64,000 nucleotides of DNA from Rotaria socialis (Eukaryota; Rotifera; Eurotatoria; Philodinida; Philodinidae): positions 1 through 64,000 of the forward strand of contig CAJNYU010000847.1 of NCBI GenBank assembly GCA_905331475.1, given 5' to 3'. The position numbers were made by a program, and so were the translations under genes. Numbering within the stretch: the stretch's first letter is position 1; each line of letters begins with the position of its first letter. This document shows, piece after piece, positions 47,341-60,462 of this stretch. The notes below the pieces were generated by a model that worked only from the letters and a program-made list of their open reading frames with translations, was not told where the DNA came from and ran no database searches.

Positions 47341-49442
47341 TTTCATTGATTGTTTTTTCTTTCGGCGCTTTCTATGCATTAATTGTCAGTACTTCATGCC
47401 ATTTCTGTTTTGTATATGCAAAATATTTCTTTTACCTCTTTTTTGATCAAAATAAGTTTTTTTTAAAGTCATTTTATTATGTGAAAAGAGTTAAATGAAA
47501 ACGTTTAAATTATGGCAATCCTATGACTTTTCAAGATTCAACAAATACTGTAAGAACAATTGTAACTAGTGATGGGTCGCCCAGCAATTTTGAAATTGTA
47601 ACGGAATTAATTCTTCATATCTATGACGATTTAAACTCGAACTGAGTAATGGACACAACAATAGAATTGAAAGGTTGAGTTCAACAAAAAGAATATCGTT
47701 AAAGAAAAGTTTTCAAAATTAGGAAAGATGGTGCGTTATTTGAATGTAGTTTTTCGAAATCGGGAAGTAGGCGAAAAGCAATTCCTTCCTATTCTCCAAC
47801 AGGTGACACCACAGATGATGAATATTCATGTAGAGTACTGTTTACGTTCGCAGCTTGATTTATTAATGTCATATTGACGGAATATAGGCATACATGCAAG
47901 CTGTTTTCAATATAAAATATGCGTTAAGCAAAGTTTCGGATAAGAGCGATTTGTTTCATAAAACTGATTAGTATGTATCATCTAAAGAACAATAGTTTTT
48001 AATATGCTACATATCTTTCAAATGAAGTTCATTTTGTCACAGAAAAATTTTCAACTGCTTCGTTCATGCTTAAAATAGAGCAACCAATACTCGGGATATG
48101 GATTGATTATGACAAATAACATCCAAATCAATACAACTAACCATAATCAATCAGATTAACTCTATCACTTGTAGCGAAATGATTTATTTTATCTTGAAAT
48201 AAAAGATTCAATAGATGAACATGAATGATGACTACTTCTGAAAAATTGCAAATCGATTAATTGAGTTCGTAATTGATCATAAATAGTGATATATATATAT
48301 ATGTTTTGTATTACTCGTCTAAATGGTATCATCGTATTTATCTGTACATGATAAGAAGAAATACGATCGTTTATGGAATTTCATATTCTTGATTTTGTTA
48401 TACTAATTAGTTTTTGTTTTATCTATGTTCTAATACTTAAGTGTGCCTGGTTTTTGTTATTCTAGACTGTTAGTTTTCAGATCGTCATTTGAGTCATGCT
48501 TATCATATGATAACTATATTATTACAGATATATGTATTTACACAGATAAATTCTGATTTGTAGATCTTATTTTTATAGCCTAGAAGCTACATAATTAATT
48601 TTTGAAAAGCACAGTTTAGAGTCTAGTTAGAACTGTTGTATTTAAGATTCTAAAAGATCTTATTTACGATACTTTACCGAATGTCTATTGTTTTCTTCTT
48701 ATGCTACAGAGTTGGTTACTTTTAACATACAATATTATCGACATGATTTTGATTAAATAAAACATAATGAAGTAAATTGAAAAGCTGATTTAAAGATATC
48801 AATCAAACTGAACTGATACTATTCTGCTGGGCAATTAGAAAAGTAATTATATCGATTTCGTTTAACTAAGAGATGAATCGATCATAATATTTTGCACGTA
48901 TCTGTGTGTTTTAAAATTACTTGATTAAGTAAATATTAGAGAACTGTTTGAATGCCACTGTACCTTTTGTTTCAACAATCATTAATTCCTAACATGGGTC
49001 ATTATTAAAGTCGTGTATCGGAACGTATTCATACGAAAAAATAATGTCAAGAACAGAACATTAGTTTGTTTATTGTATAGTAACTTTAGAGTAGGAAAAA
49101 AATATAAAATATAAAAATGCAATGCTAATAATAATCATCATAATTTTTGACAAACACAAAATGAATCGAATAAAACGAAATTTCGTATGTGAAAGATTAT
49201 GCCTTAAGATACTTTTCAACTGTCTGTATTGATTTGTATGTTTTTGACGAATATTGACTTATCCCTTTTGTTCGGTATATTCCTTCAGGAAAACAACTTT
49301 GCTCCATCCTAATTAGAAAACAGAACTGAAAATGTCAAGGAACATGGACGATGTCAACATGTGCAGTCCAATTATAGATGCATAATATAAGAATATATTA
49401 GAATGTAAACAACAGAACTAGGATATTTATAAACAAAAAGAA
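47341..49442. other. Intergenic between convergent genes, no gene seen
   Basis: 3' regions of the receptor (plus) and the ADP-ribosyltransferase gene (minus). AT-rich, with a short (TA)n near 48290-48301. No supported ORF or large repeat. Confidence 0.6.
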
Positions 49443-50810
49443 TTAATTTTTATTCAATGATGTTTTATGCTTTTGAAAAGCACAATCGAATTGCAATTTT
49501 CTTTCTTTGATGATTTTCTTTTTAAATTCAGCATAACTCCATTTCAATGTTGAGAAAATATTTTTCTTCGGAATTATAATATTTGTTAAATGTATAGTAC
49601 ATAAATCATCTTCATCGGATGCTTTTCGTACACGTTTTACTTCAAATAAAGTCCATGGTAAAATAAGTACTTCTCGTTCATTTTCATATTCACTTAAACA
49701 CGGTCTATCAGTTGATATTCTAGTAAGATTAATAGCTTGATCGCAAACATCAGGAAAATCAAATATAAATAAAACACAAAGTTCTTTATCATTATCTTTT
49801 TTTTTCACATATGCAAACTCTTCGGCAACCGAACGATTCATAGATGTTGAAGAAAATGAACGTGTTTGTAAAACTGTTCCTGGTATTTCCATAGCTATTT
49901 GGTAGGTTAATAATTGCTCACATGTCATATGCATACCACGATAAACACGTCCTTTAAAAAATCGTTCTCTTAACTTTGGTAAATGTATAAATAATGGTAT
50001 CGCTAATGGTAAACAATCTGTTCTTAATATATGATAAAATTTTGTTTCCAGCGTATATAAATGAAGCAATTGTTCGATGAAATCTTCTTGTTGTTCATAT
50101 TGCTTTATTAAATCATCTATTTTGGCATAATCATCAGAATTACTGATCTTAACTTCTTCTAATAAATTATTTAAGCGTTTCGTTATCGAACGATGATCTA
50201 AGGGCTTATCAGAATGAAAATTATTAACACAAAAACGACAAAAACGTGATTGACACATAGCTTTTGAACTTGCAGAATATTCAATTTCATGTTGTTTTTC
50301 TTCTTCAGTCTTGAATGTTTGTACATTCGTTGTTGCTTGCACTGTTGCTGACGTTCTATCATTGTCACGTTCGTTGTCTAAATTATCTTCAACTTTAATG
50401 ATATCAAAACAGTCCAATGCATTTTGTTCAAAAAAGCGTGAAGAATCTTTCGACAATGAATTGTTTTCTTCGTGACGAAGAAATAACAAACGTGTAGATT
50501 CCTTATTCAATGCTGCTACTTCATAAGCACTCTGATTCTGTGAGTTAAGAATAGACGACCGATAACAACCATGCTTAAGTAACAGTTGGACAATATTATC
50601 ATGGCCATTTGCAGCAGCAACATGCAGACATGTGTTGCCATCATATGAAAATTCTTGTTGATTTAAATCACCATAAGAATATTTTTGTAAAAGAGTTCGA
50701 ACTCGTTCTTCATCACCATCATGACATGCTTGATATAGAGGAGCTATGGAATTCAAAGATGTTCGAACAGATGAAGAATGTCGAAAAGAGACACTATCTA
50801 TATTACCCAT
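49443..50810 (-). CDS. Ankyrin-repeat / arginine ADP-ribosyltransferase (R-S-E) protein, intronless
   Basis: A single 455-residue exon. MGNIDSVSFR fits the N-myristoylation pattern (Gly2, Ser6). Ankyrin repeats span about residues 24-120 (LYQACHDGDEERVRTLLQKY, NTCLHVAAANGHDNIVQLLL). A Cys pair, CRFCVNN, lies near 200. The ART domain follows: VYRGMHMT (R of R-S-E), TRSFSSTSMNRSVAEEFAY (S-T-S) and YENEREVLILPWTLFEV, with the ExE pair that marks arginine specificity. It is expected to transfer ADP-ribose from NAD to protein arginine. It has no signal peptide, unlike vertebrate ecto-ARTs, so it probably acts at the inner face of a membrane. ART domains fused to varied partners are numerous in bdelloids, as I recall. 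An acceptor-like cttacacag precedes the ATG by 3 bases. Confidence 0.8.
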   Translation of the reverse strand: MGNIDSVSFRHSSSVRTSLNSIAPLYQACHDGDEERVRTLLQKYSYGDLNQQEFSYDGNTCLHVAAANGHDNIVQLLLKHGCYRSSILNSQNQSAYEVAALNKESTRLLFLRHEENNSLSKDSSRFFEQNALDCFDIIKVEDNLDNERDNDRTSATVQATTNVQTFKTEEEKQHEIEYSASSKAMCQSRFCRFCVNNFHSDKPLDHRSITKRLNNLLEEVKISNSDDYAKIDDLIKQYEQQEDFIEQLLHLYTLETKFYHILRTDCLPLAIPLFIHLPKLRERFFKGRVYRGMHMTCEQLLTYQIAMEIPGTVLQTRSFSSTSMNRSVAEEFAYVKKKDNDKELCVLFIFDFPDVCDQAINLTRISTDRPCLSEYENEREVLILPWTLFEVKRVRKASDEDDLCTIHLTNIIIPKKNIFSTLKWSYAEFKKKIIKERKLQFDCAFQKHKTSLNKN

Positions 50811-51298
50811 ATACTGTGTAAGAAATATGCAAATGATACTATATAGTTATGCTTCAATGAACAAGTAATTGCCGCGTGATGTTTTCTATGAAAATATGCT
50901 ATTCATAAGCTATATTTTTACAATGCGATCATTTCCTTGCAGAATGAGTCAGTATTTATACAAACAAGATATGGTTCGATAATAGTGCGTCATACAGTAA
51001 AATTTAGATATCTAATGACAAAATAATTGCTTTGCCTTCGAATAAATTTCAATCGCTCGATAAAAAAAAGCACTTCAAAAAGATTTGAAAGCTAATTCAT
51101 TATCACAGAGTAAATACAAAAATCATTTAAGCGATTTATTTTCATTGAATATAATTATTTAATTCATTTATTTTTATTTTAATACAGAAGGTATTATATT
51201 TATTTCTCATGCTACGTATATAATATGTTTGAAAATTAGAAAAAAATTAGAAATATTGATAGGAAATGCAAAAAAATCTCATTCTTCATAGTTATAAA
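50811..51298. other. Spacer between ACE 3' end and ART start
   Basis: 488 bp, AT-rich; it must hold the ART promoter and the ACE 3' UTR. No ORF or clear element. Confidence 0.55.
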
Positions 51299-54200
51299 TT
51301 AAAATAAACTAATCGACAACATAAAATTCATAAATATAAGCAAATAAAATTTTCGTCGAGATAATGTTTTTCGTCTTGCATCATTCTTATCGTTATTACA
51401 AGTCCATCCAACATTTAATTGACCTTGTTCAACCAATGACTCAAGATAATCTTGCAGTGGTTTAAAATATCGTAAACAGGATTTAGCGGAAAATGTTCTT
51501 ACACCAGCGAATTCCTCTAATATATCCTCCCAAGGTTTTGATGAGCCAAGCCCAAGTAATATTCTAAATTAAATCTTTGACTATCAAGAAACATCAGAAT
51601 CAACAAGTTTACTTGAGTTTGTTTCCAGCAGCAGCCGAACCATGTAAATCGCACAAATGTAATGGCCCTTGATAACCTGCTTCTTGGCACAGTACATCGA
51701 AAATTTGAAATTGAAAAACATGAGCAAGAAAATATCTTAACATAAAATAAATAAAAGCCAGTTTTACATATGTATTATTTTAGAAAATTATGTTTACTTA
51801 ATATAAGATAAATCAAAAGCAACATGAATTTTAGTACCAGCATCAAAATATTGTTCATCACGAGGTTTAGCCGGTTTCATACCTTGATATTGACAGCTAT
51901 AAAAAAGAAAAAAACTATTAGAATTTGTTTAATAAAATTCTGATTTATTTTTCAACCGTTTAAAAATTAGATGCAGTTTAAAGCTTTTTCAGAAAAAAAA
52001 TAAATGATACTGATTAGATAGAACAAAGTCTATTGAGGTGTGCTGAAAAATCAGTTTTGAATGAGAGATAATCTAATTTACACAAGATTCCAATAACGTC
52101 TATTGTATTCAGATGGTTGTATTGACCCATTATAAACTGACCAACGCCAAATATCAAGTGCGTATGCATATGGTGGTAGAAACAGACGACTTAAACCTTG
52201 TGAAGCTAGAAAATTTATATTGTCCTCTATAATGAAAAGAAAAAGAGGATATGTCAGTAGTTTTGTTCAACGAGAACAATTAACCTTTCGACAATGCATA
52301 ATTTTCTAATAAACCAATACGTTTTAAATGTGTAGGTGACATTGCAGCCAATGCAATTGCATCACCAATAGCTTCACCAAAAGCACCATGTGGCGAACGC
52401 CGAAACCAAAATGGTAAAGATTTATATTGTAGGTAATGTTGGATATGACCCATCTCATGATGAACAACATAGAAATCACGTGATGTTAAACTTGTACACA
52501 TTCGAATTCTAAATCAAATCAATAATAAAAACCTGCCAGTGCAAACCTTGAAAGACTCCTATGTTAAACACGATTCAAGTATTATTTATCAACATACGAA
52601 AACTGTTTTATTCTATCTAGATTGAGAAAGATCCTTCAGCATCTTTTTACTGAATCTTTAGATGAACTAAACTGTTGCTTAAATGTTTGTCGCGCCTTTC
52701 AGAATGACGACTCACACGTCTAAGAGTATATGGCACAATGGGACAAAAGCAAGACTTCCTACTTCGGAGTTCAATCCTTACATACTCGTCATGATCGACC
52801 TATATTCAATTCAGAAGTTATGTCAGACAAAAAAAAGAAAAGAAAAGAAAATCAGAAAATAGTAATAATATGATTCAACCAACCTAACATCATCATATTT
52901 GTACATATCAAATGCAGTCGGATGACAAGACATAGGACGACCTGGGATTTTTTTAAATACTGAGAAATTCCAAAAATGATTTGATACTTTTGTTAAATTT
53001 AATGACACAAAAAATTGATCAGCATATTGAAAAATTTTTTCTTCAGTAAAATTCTAATCGTAAAAAACAAAACAAAAAACATAATTCAAATAAAGAGATA
53101 GGTTTTGATGAAAAAATTAACGGACCTTTTGTTTCATCACAGGACCTAAGTCGATTCCTTTGAGATGAGGAAATGGTAGAATATCCTTCATAAGATAAGT
53201 CATCATTGAACCAAATATATCTTCTATAAGAAATATGCAAATTTTGAAATAATCATTTTATTTTTAATTAATTTCAAACTTGTTAAATGAACTGGAATAG
53301 GTTGATCTAATTGAATATGTTTTGGATGTAGTTTATACAGTTTTTGCCTTATATAAGCATGCAATAGACGATGCAGTGGTTTCAATTCTTGCCATAATTG
53401 TTCAACTACACGGCGTTCCTCCATATTCGATGTTGACTCACTTTTTTCGTTTAAACCTTGGACGAAAAAGAAATATTCAAGAGTTGTTTAAATCGGTAAC
53501 AGACACAAGTTAGGACAGTTAGTAAATTTCTCCATGGTTATTTTTAGAAAATATTCATTTTACTGATACAGATGCGCATGAATCTGTTCTGTTATAGACA
53601 TGATACTTTGCTTTCTATCAATCTCTTTTCACTTGTTCTACGAGTTGATCGATTGTCTTAGGATATTATTCGACATAACTTTAAAATGTTTACAAACAGA
53701 ATTTAATTTGAAAAAATTGATTGCAAGTTGATCTAAGAAAATTAGCAATGCGTACTTCCAATATTTGATTTAAATAGCTAAGCGAAACATTTCTACGCTG
53801 AAATCAAATCTTATTAATTTTCTAAACAGAATAGAAAAGAACGTATTGGTGGTTTTCTCATCATATGCCGAGGCAGGAATAATTTATTTCTATTCGTAAA
53901 CAATACGTGAGCTGAGAAACGATAGACTTTCTTTACATACTGTTAGAAGCTAGTGATTTTGAAAGAAGCTAACAAATAAATAGGAGTACTGTATCTAGCT
54001 GCTAATGTAATGAAATAGAATCGTGCATGAAAACGTCTACAACTGTGATAGAATATTAACGACAAACTTATTAATGACAGATAATATGTTCGGATGACGA
54101 ATATAAATTATCTGTCAGGTTCTTTTCGAAATATTTAGTTTTCTTTTCATTTCGTTTTCACTGATTTCTGAAAGCACACTTATAATCTCACAGATTAGAA

Positions 54201-56029
54201 AAATTGTCCAAATATACAGTACTAAAGATTTGTGCATTGACCATTATCACGCTTATTTTTCTGACTTCCGCTGCACCAGCCTATACATTGTATCAATAAG
54301 AATACAAGGAACAAAGTTGTGCCGAATTTTTCTGGTAACAGTCAGAAATTAATAGTATCTGAACTATGTAATCAAAAATAATAAAATAGGCATATTAAAC
54401 TGGCTTAGAATATATATATAAATCGTGATACTTATTCTACTTTGCATATAATGTTTGCAAATATTTTAACTAATATATGTCGATAATATCCTTTAAATTT
54501 CTTTTTCTTAGATCGCTTTTAAAATGACTGCGAAGATTAGATATGAGAATGGGTTACTGATGAGATACGGTTCTGTTTGGCCTGTTGATTTTGTGCAGCA
54601 ATTAACTTTGAATAATTCTCTCGCATTGGCATCGCTACTTCATAAGTTGCATTCCATAGTGAAAGAAGATCATCAGGTGATTCGAGTGTACCAAGAATTT
54701 CTTGTACTTCTAGAAAATACAACAAAATGATCTTCCACTTCATTTCTTCCTATATAAAATAAATAAACAAACCATCAATGCCTAATTGTGTACTATTCCA
54801 AATAAACTTTCGATGATACATTTCTTTGATAGAAGTTTTTAGCTTTTGTATTTCAAATTTATTAACTGTATTATTCTCTCCGGCTTCACCAATGGCTTGT
54901 GTACGTTGTAATAACCAACGTATCGATGTTTGATTACTATTGATCAGTGATTGTAATTGTCGTCCAATAATCGCAATGTTTTTCAGACAAACACGATAAG
55001 TTTCATAATATTTTTCCTAATTTTGAATAAAATTAAAAATATGAATCATAATAAATGAAAGTTTTACCATTGCACGCTTTTTACTTGAATCGTTCAAATG
55101 TAAATGTGTTTGAAATTCAGCTACCGACGTTATATAAGCAATATCTGTTAAATTTTTGTCATATTCTGCCATAACTGATTTAGTCTAAATATATAAAAAT
55201 ATCGAAAATTTTGAATTCTATTTAGTTCAAGGGACTTTAATGTAAATGAATATTACTAAATATTATCGAGTATAATATTTATTTGCAAATAAATATCTTT
55301 TTATGATCAACAATGAAGTAGATTTATATCTGGTGTAAAAATCTGAGTAGAAAAATCCTAGGATCGAAATCTCACTAACGTTAATTATAATGAAATAGTT
55401 AGGTCATTGAATATTATTATTAGATTACTCATTATTTGATAACATAGGATAAAACGATCCGATAAAAAGAATTACTCTGAAAGCAAATCTTTGATTTTGT
55501 AGTCTCGATATGATTATAATTGAACAAAGTTATGAAATAGAAAATTTAGAAATTTATGAACGAACACTAAAAGTCACTAGTTTGAATGTTTCCTTCTTTT
55601 TCAATTATGTTCTCATTGTTATTCACTAATTATAACCTACACAAAGCAGTATATCTCATACGGCCCATCAGAAATAAAGTCTTCGCAGTTGACAAGTTTT
55701 TCTATTGAGTGAACACATAAATACTCATGTTGCTCCACAATTCAAAAAGAAAAAGAGTCGAATTGTTAGAAACTTCTGCTAAAAATTTATCGATGGTTCT
55801 ATTAGAAACTTTTTCTATAAAATTTTCATGCAATAAAATATGATTTATTTACAAATTCTTCTTGTTCTTTGGTATTCATTTGTTGTAGTTTCTCATGATT
55901 GATGACAAGATCATTACATTGTACAATATCTTCAGATGAATTACAATAAATGGTTAACATAGTAGCACATACAATAGTAATAATAAAAAGTTGCATTGTA
56001 TTCAACAAATGAAGAAGAACATCCAACAC
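51299..56029 (-). CDS. Angiotensin-converting enzyme-like dipeptidyl carboxypeptidase (family M2)
   Basis: The signal peptide is [18 protein letters not shown] (an upstream ATG at 56029 is in frame). Exons on minus cover [76 protein letters not shown], then [20 protein letters not shown] with the HExxH zinc site, and [11 protein letters not shown] with the third ligand Glu. Late blocks are [13 protein letters not shown], then [29 protein letters not shown] and [17 protein letters not shown]. The tail [19 protein letters not shown] is a probable membrane or GPI anchor. There is a single catalytic domain, as in Drosophila Ance. It removes C-terminal dipeptides from peptide hormones outside the cell. 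Odd points: Lys where human testis ACE has the chloride-binding Arg522, and Gly for the His before EAIGD. Introns near 53515-54550 and 55195-55850 are long. Confidence 0.9.
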
Positions 56030-56577
56030 AGTAGGATGGGATGACAGCAGCTTGTTTCTATCCGAATTGTTTTTGTAGTATAACTATATATTTGTATCTC
56101 TTTCTAGATGACTGACAATTGGCAACTTAACACACAAGAAAATCTTCCCCCCCGCCCCACGTAGCCAGCCCTGCCTAAAGCAATCACTATCATCATTGGA
56201 AATTTGTTTATCGATACGAGGCAAAGTTATTCATGCAATTACAAGGACTTCATACGATATAGTATGCGGTCGCGCTGTACAACAACTTTCATCTTCTGTT
56301 CGCTTTCGCTTGACAACACAACAAGCCGAAGATTAACCATTATTATTTAACGTAGTTATCTCTTTTCGGCCAGCGATAAATTGATCTTTAAAGCAAATAC
56401 TTTGCTTAGACTGGTACTCTTCTATTTAAAGGTTGCATTATATAGCTACATATTTATTCATGATCATTATAATACGAGTTCTGTTGTTGTTGTTTTTTTA
56501 TCTTTTGGAGGCTTTTATTACAAAATACCATTGCCCGAGATATATACATATAAGAAAAAATAAATTATTAATTTTGA
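56030..56577. other. Intergenic, no gene seen
   Basis: 5' region of ACE and 3' region of the large Rab gene. It contains a short C-run (CCCCCCCGCCCC) near 56146-56158, unusual for this AT-rich window. No ORF is supported. Confidence 0.55.
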
Positions 56578-59500
56578 TTAACAACAGCCACTTTTCTTTG
56601 TTTTAGAGGATAGATTTACAATGTTTTCCCCTTTACGTAGTCTATCGTCTTTTTCTTGCATTACTCTGCAAAAAAAGAAAATATGAAATAAAAATATAAT
56701 CGTTATTAAAATGTTACCGAGCGACAGCTTCCATTATTTCAAGCACTGATATACCTAATCGAGCACTACTTTCAAAGAATAAGCATCGACATGTCTACAA
56801 AATAGACAAACATATGTATTTTATTGCAAGAAAATACATCAAATTTACATTAGCTAATCTTGATCCATCTTTATATTTAACAGGTCGATGTTCATCATCA
56901 GCACATAAATCAATCTTATTACCAACAAGAACTAGAGTACAATCCTCATCAGTTGATTCCTATAATTATATTTTATGTAATTAAGAGAAGAAAAGCAAGT
57001 TTTCACCAAAACAAATACCTGTATACTTGACATCCATGAACGAACATTTTGAAATGTTATTTCACATGTAACATCGTAAACAAGAATAACTCCATCAGAT
57101 TTACGTAAATATTGTTTAGTGATACTTCGAAATCTAGTATTAACTAAAAGAATAACAACAATAGCAATAGCAGTTTTTCTAGAAACCTCTCTTGGCCAGC
57201 CTAACAATATATATGAAGATTAATAATGAGAAAAATCAAGAAATATATTTAATTACAGTATCCCATAATTGTAAGGCTATAATACGATCATCTATATTGA
57301 GCATTTTAACTTGCAGATCAACGCCAAGTGTCGCTGAAAATGTTTCTGTGAATTGATTCTGACAAAATCGTTGAATGAAACTTGTTTTACCAACTCCACT
57401 ATCACCTAAATATAGAAAGTTTATTTTGAACATCGCAATAGATTTAACTTCTATTTAACAAACCAATAAACGCTACTTTAAATATTCGATCAGGTGCAGC
57501 ATTGGATGCTACATTCTATAATCAATACAAATAATTATTAAAATTAAAATTTATTCTTATTGATTTCTTTTACCATTATCTCCGAATATTGAAAAGCTGC
57601 ATGTGCACCAATAGGTTGGTGACGTGTACCCAGATTTTCAGTACTAAACATACATATACAATTTACGTAACATCTCATGAGAAGAATACTTGATTAGAAA
57701 GCACAATTTGTTTGTGTAAACGGAACGAAGAAAACAATAAAATATTTCAATCGGCATGAATTCATTTGATTCAAACATAACATGAAATATTGTTATATCC
57801 ATATTTTAAAGATGCGCTCGAAAATCTATGTTTGTACATAGTAATAATTGTAGCTCAAGACGAAAATCAATAGCTGTAGAGTCAATAGAAACGAAGTTGA
57901 CATACGTCTATCGAATAAAACTTTACATTTCTGTAAAAATATTACACACAGCACTTTTTCTATGAAAACAATGTATGTCATGTGGCTAATACTGTTTTTA
58001 TAATAATGTCATTCAAATCTGGAGTATCATCAATGGCTGGTTATCAAGACAGAAAGAAAAAAATGAAAATAATATACTTTTTGCTGCATCCCAAGGCTAT
58101 GTCAAAGTTATTCTATAGAATCCGCTGGGTGATTCAAGTCTATTTTCAGCATATGTTATGAGATGATTTTATTTTTGAATTCACTTTTTTTTATGAATCT
58201 ACTATGCAAGAAAGCTCAAATAATCCGTTGTTCATCATTCGTATTGAAGTCCTAACATAAGATGTAGTATTTGAGCTGAAGCATGCGATAGACTTACATA
58301 AAATGAATTTGAACAAACGTGTTTACGATAAATATCGAAAATAAACATGAAACATCAAGGAAACTCTAGAAAAGAAGTTTGAAATACTCTCAAAATACGA
58401 CAAAGTCGAGCATTTTCTCTTGTGTTCTCACGGCATTTCAATAAATCAATAAAATAATAATTTGATTTAAATGCAATATCGAATAAAAATGTAATCTTTA
58501 TCATGAATTTTTAAATTGAACTGTTTTTCAATTCTATTTACAGATTCATAGAAGATGTTGTAATCTATTCTATCCATATTTTTAAATTAATAAAACTTAT
58601 GATATATTCAGAGATTAACGATTTTATTAACGATGGACAGTCACTAATACATGTACGACACTACTTTTGTTGATGATTTTTAATGCGTTCCTTTTACTGC
58701 TAGAGTTAGTCACCGGATCATAGGGGAAAATATAACTAATTAACAATATAATTTAATCACCTGAAATTATTTTGATTTTGCGCATTTTTAAAGCAACTTG
58801 CACTGAAATCATCATGTATTGAAAATGTAATGCCATCATCTTCTTCAGGTTCGCTACCATCGCTAGAAATAGATAATATATAATTATTTTTGTTAGAACT
58901 CTAAACTTCAAAAACAACACACGCTATAATTATGATTAAAAGGAAACTAGATCTTCAAAGAGTTCTATAAATATTTTTTTCAATATATTTATAAAGCTAT
59001 AATAAAAATTGACTGGTGATGACATACTTATATGGTGAAGTAATATAGTTCGATAAAATCGAGCCTTTTTCTGTTACTGATCCATTATATAATGGTGAAA
59101 CATGTTCTTTTAACTGAAATTTCAATATAAATATATCTAAGTTCATTTTCAATGTTGATATCTTACTTTAGCGTCCTGTTGAAGATCACGCTCGTCCAAT
59201 AAACGCTGATTAATAGATCTATAAGAATAGAAAATAGAGTCGTGATTTTAGAATATTTCCAACTGACTTCAATTTATCAAGTTCTTGAACAAGATTTTCA
59301 TGTTCAATAGCAATATTTTCAGTTAAATTTAATGTTTGCCTATGTAAAATGGAATAAAATGTAATTATTCAAATAGTTATTTGCATCAATTAACTTTGCC
59401 CGATCTCGTTTTTCTTTGTTGGTTTGAAGTTGCAATTGAGATATATAATGTTTAGATTCTTCAAGATTTTTTATGATTTCTTGTAATTGTTCTTCAAGTT

Positions 59501-60462
59501 CGGCTTTTTCCTAAAACGGTTTTAGATCAATTTGAAACAAAAAACGAAATTTATTATTTATCTTAATATAATTACTTGCTGTAATCGTTCATTATCATGT
59601 TTCATTTCTGTTTCATTTAAATTAATATCAAATAATTTCATTTCTAAAGCATTTTTCTTTTTAGTTACTTCAGCTAATTGTTGTTCTTTAATACGTAATT
59701 CTTCTTCCATTTGTTCTCGAATTTCGCGCTCTTTTAATTTTTCCTAAGCCGAACAATAAATCATATAAGACCAGCTTAGTCTATAAGAACAAATTAAATA
59801 TTTTTATTTACTTGTTCAAGTACGTTAGATTTTTCTGTTTTGATCTGTTGTTCCATTTCTTCGTATAATTTTTTTATTTCATCATTATATACAGATGATT
59901 TACTTTGTAAAGCTGCTTCAATGCTTTGATGATCTAATTTTGATTGTTTAATTTCTTCGGTAACTTTACCAATAAATTTTTCAAATTGCCGTAATAAAAC
60001 GGGGTCACTTTCACGTAACTTTAACCATAATCCCATGATTGTTTCTTCATCATCATACAGATCTTTTGCACCCAATGTTACTAACGTGTCATGAAATTCT
60101 CGTTTTTCATCATTATCATTAGAATTATGCTCGATGAATTCCGGTCCATTCTCATTAATGTTATCCAATTGGATACCAAGAAACATACCGAAACCAGCTT
60201 AAAATCAATCGATAACTAAAGAAAATTTTCAATCCAACAACTTACATGTAAACTCGTCAAGAGTCAGAAAGCCATTATGATCAACATCTAAAGAGTCAAA
60301 AGCATCTTCAAGTTGTTCGGGCTCAACAGCGAGCTCATCTCGCAGCCGTTGCATATCTCTTCTAATAATAAAACCCTTTTCTTCTTTATCACACATATTA
60401 AATAACTCTTTTGCTTTAGCGAAAATTAATTCTTGAATATTGCCAGCCATTGCGTCGGCCAT
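56578..60462 (-). CDS. Large Rab GTPase with EF-hands and coiled coil (CRACR2A/RASEF/Rab44 type)
   Basis: Exon 1 starts at 60462. EF-hand 1 is degenerate ([12 protein letters not shown]). EF-hand 2 is canonical ([12 protein letters not shown]). A long coiled coil follows (59.2-60.19 kb; [40 protein letters not shown]). After an acidic linker ([12 protein letters not shown]) comes NAAPDRIFK and the Rab domain: [10 protein letters not shown]-loop, WDTAGQERFRS switch II, VGNKIDL and ESSAR base-binding motifs. It ends KKSGCC, a double-Cys geranylgeranylation signal. This order matches vertebrate CRACR2A-L, RASEF and Rab44, which couple calcium to vesicle traffic. All guanine-binding motifs and the switch Gln are intact, so it should be an active GTPase. 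Introns are short except 57655-58765 (1.1 kb) between the linker and the GTPase part. Confidence 0.88.

Noticed and set aside
53515-54550. Possible lost exon in ACE between the AKQNRISS and GLNEKSES segments
   Set aside because: The two segments join by a plausible GT-AG pair and align with neighbouring parts of ACE, only slightly shortened; no exon is needed.
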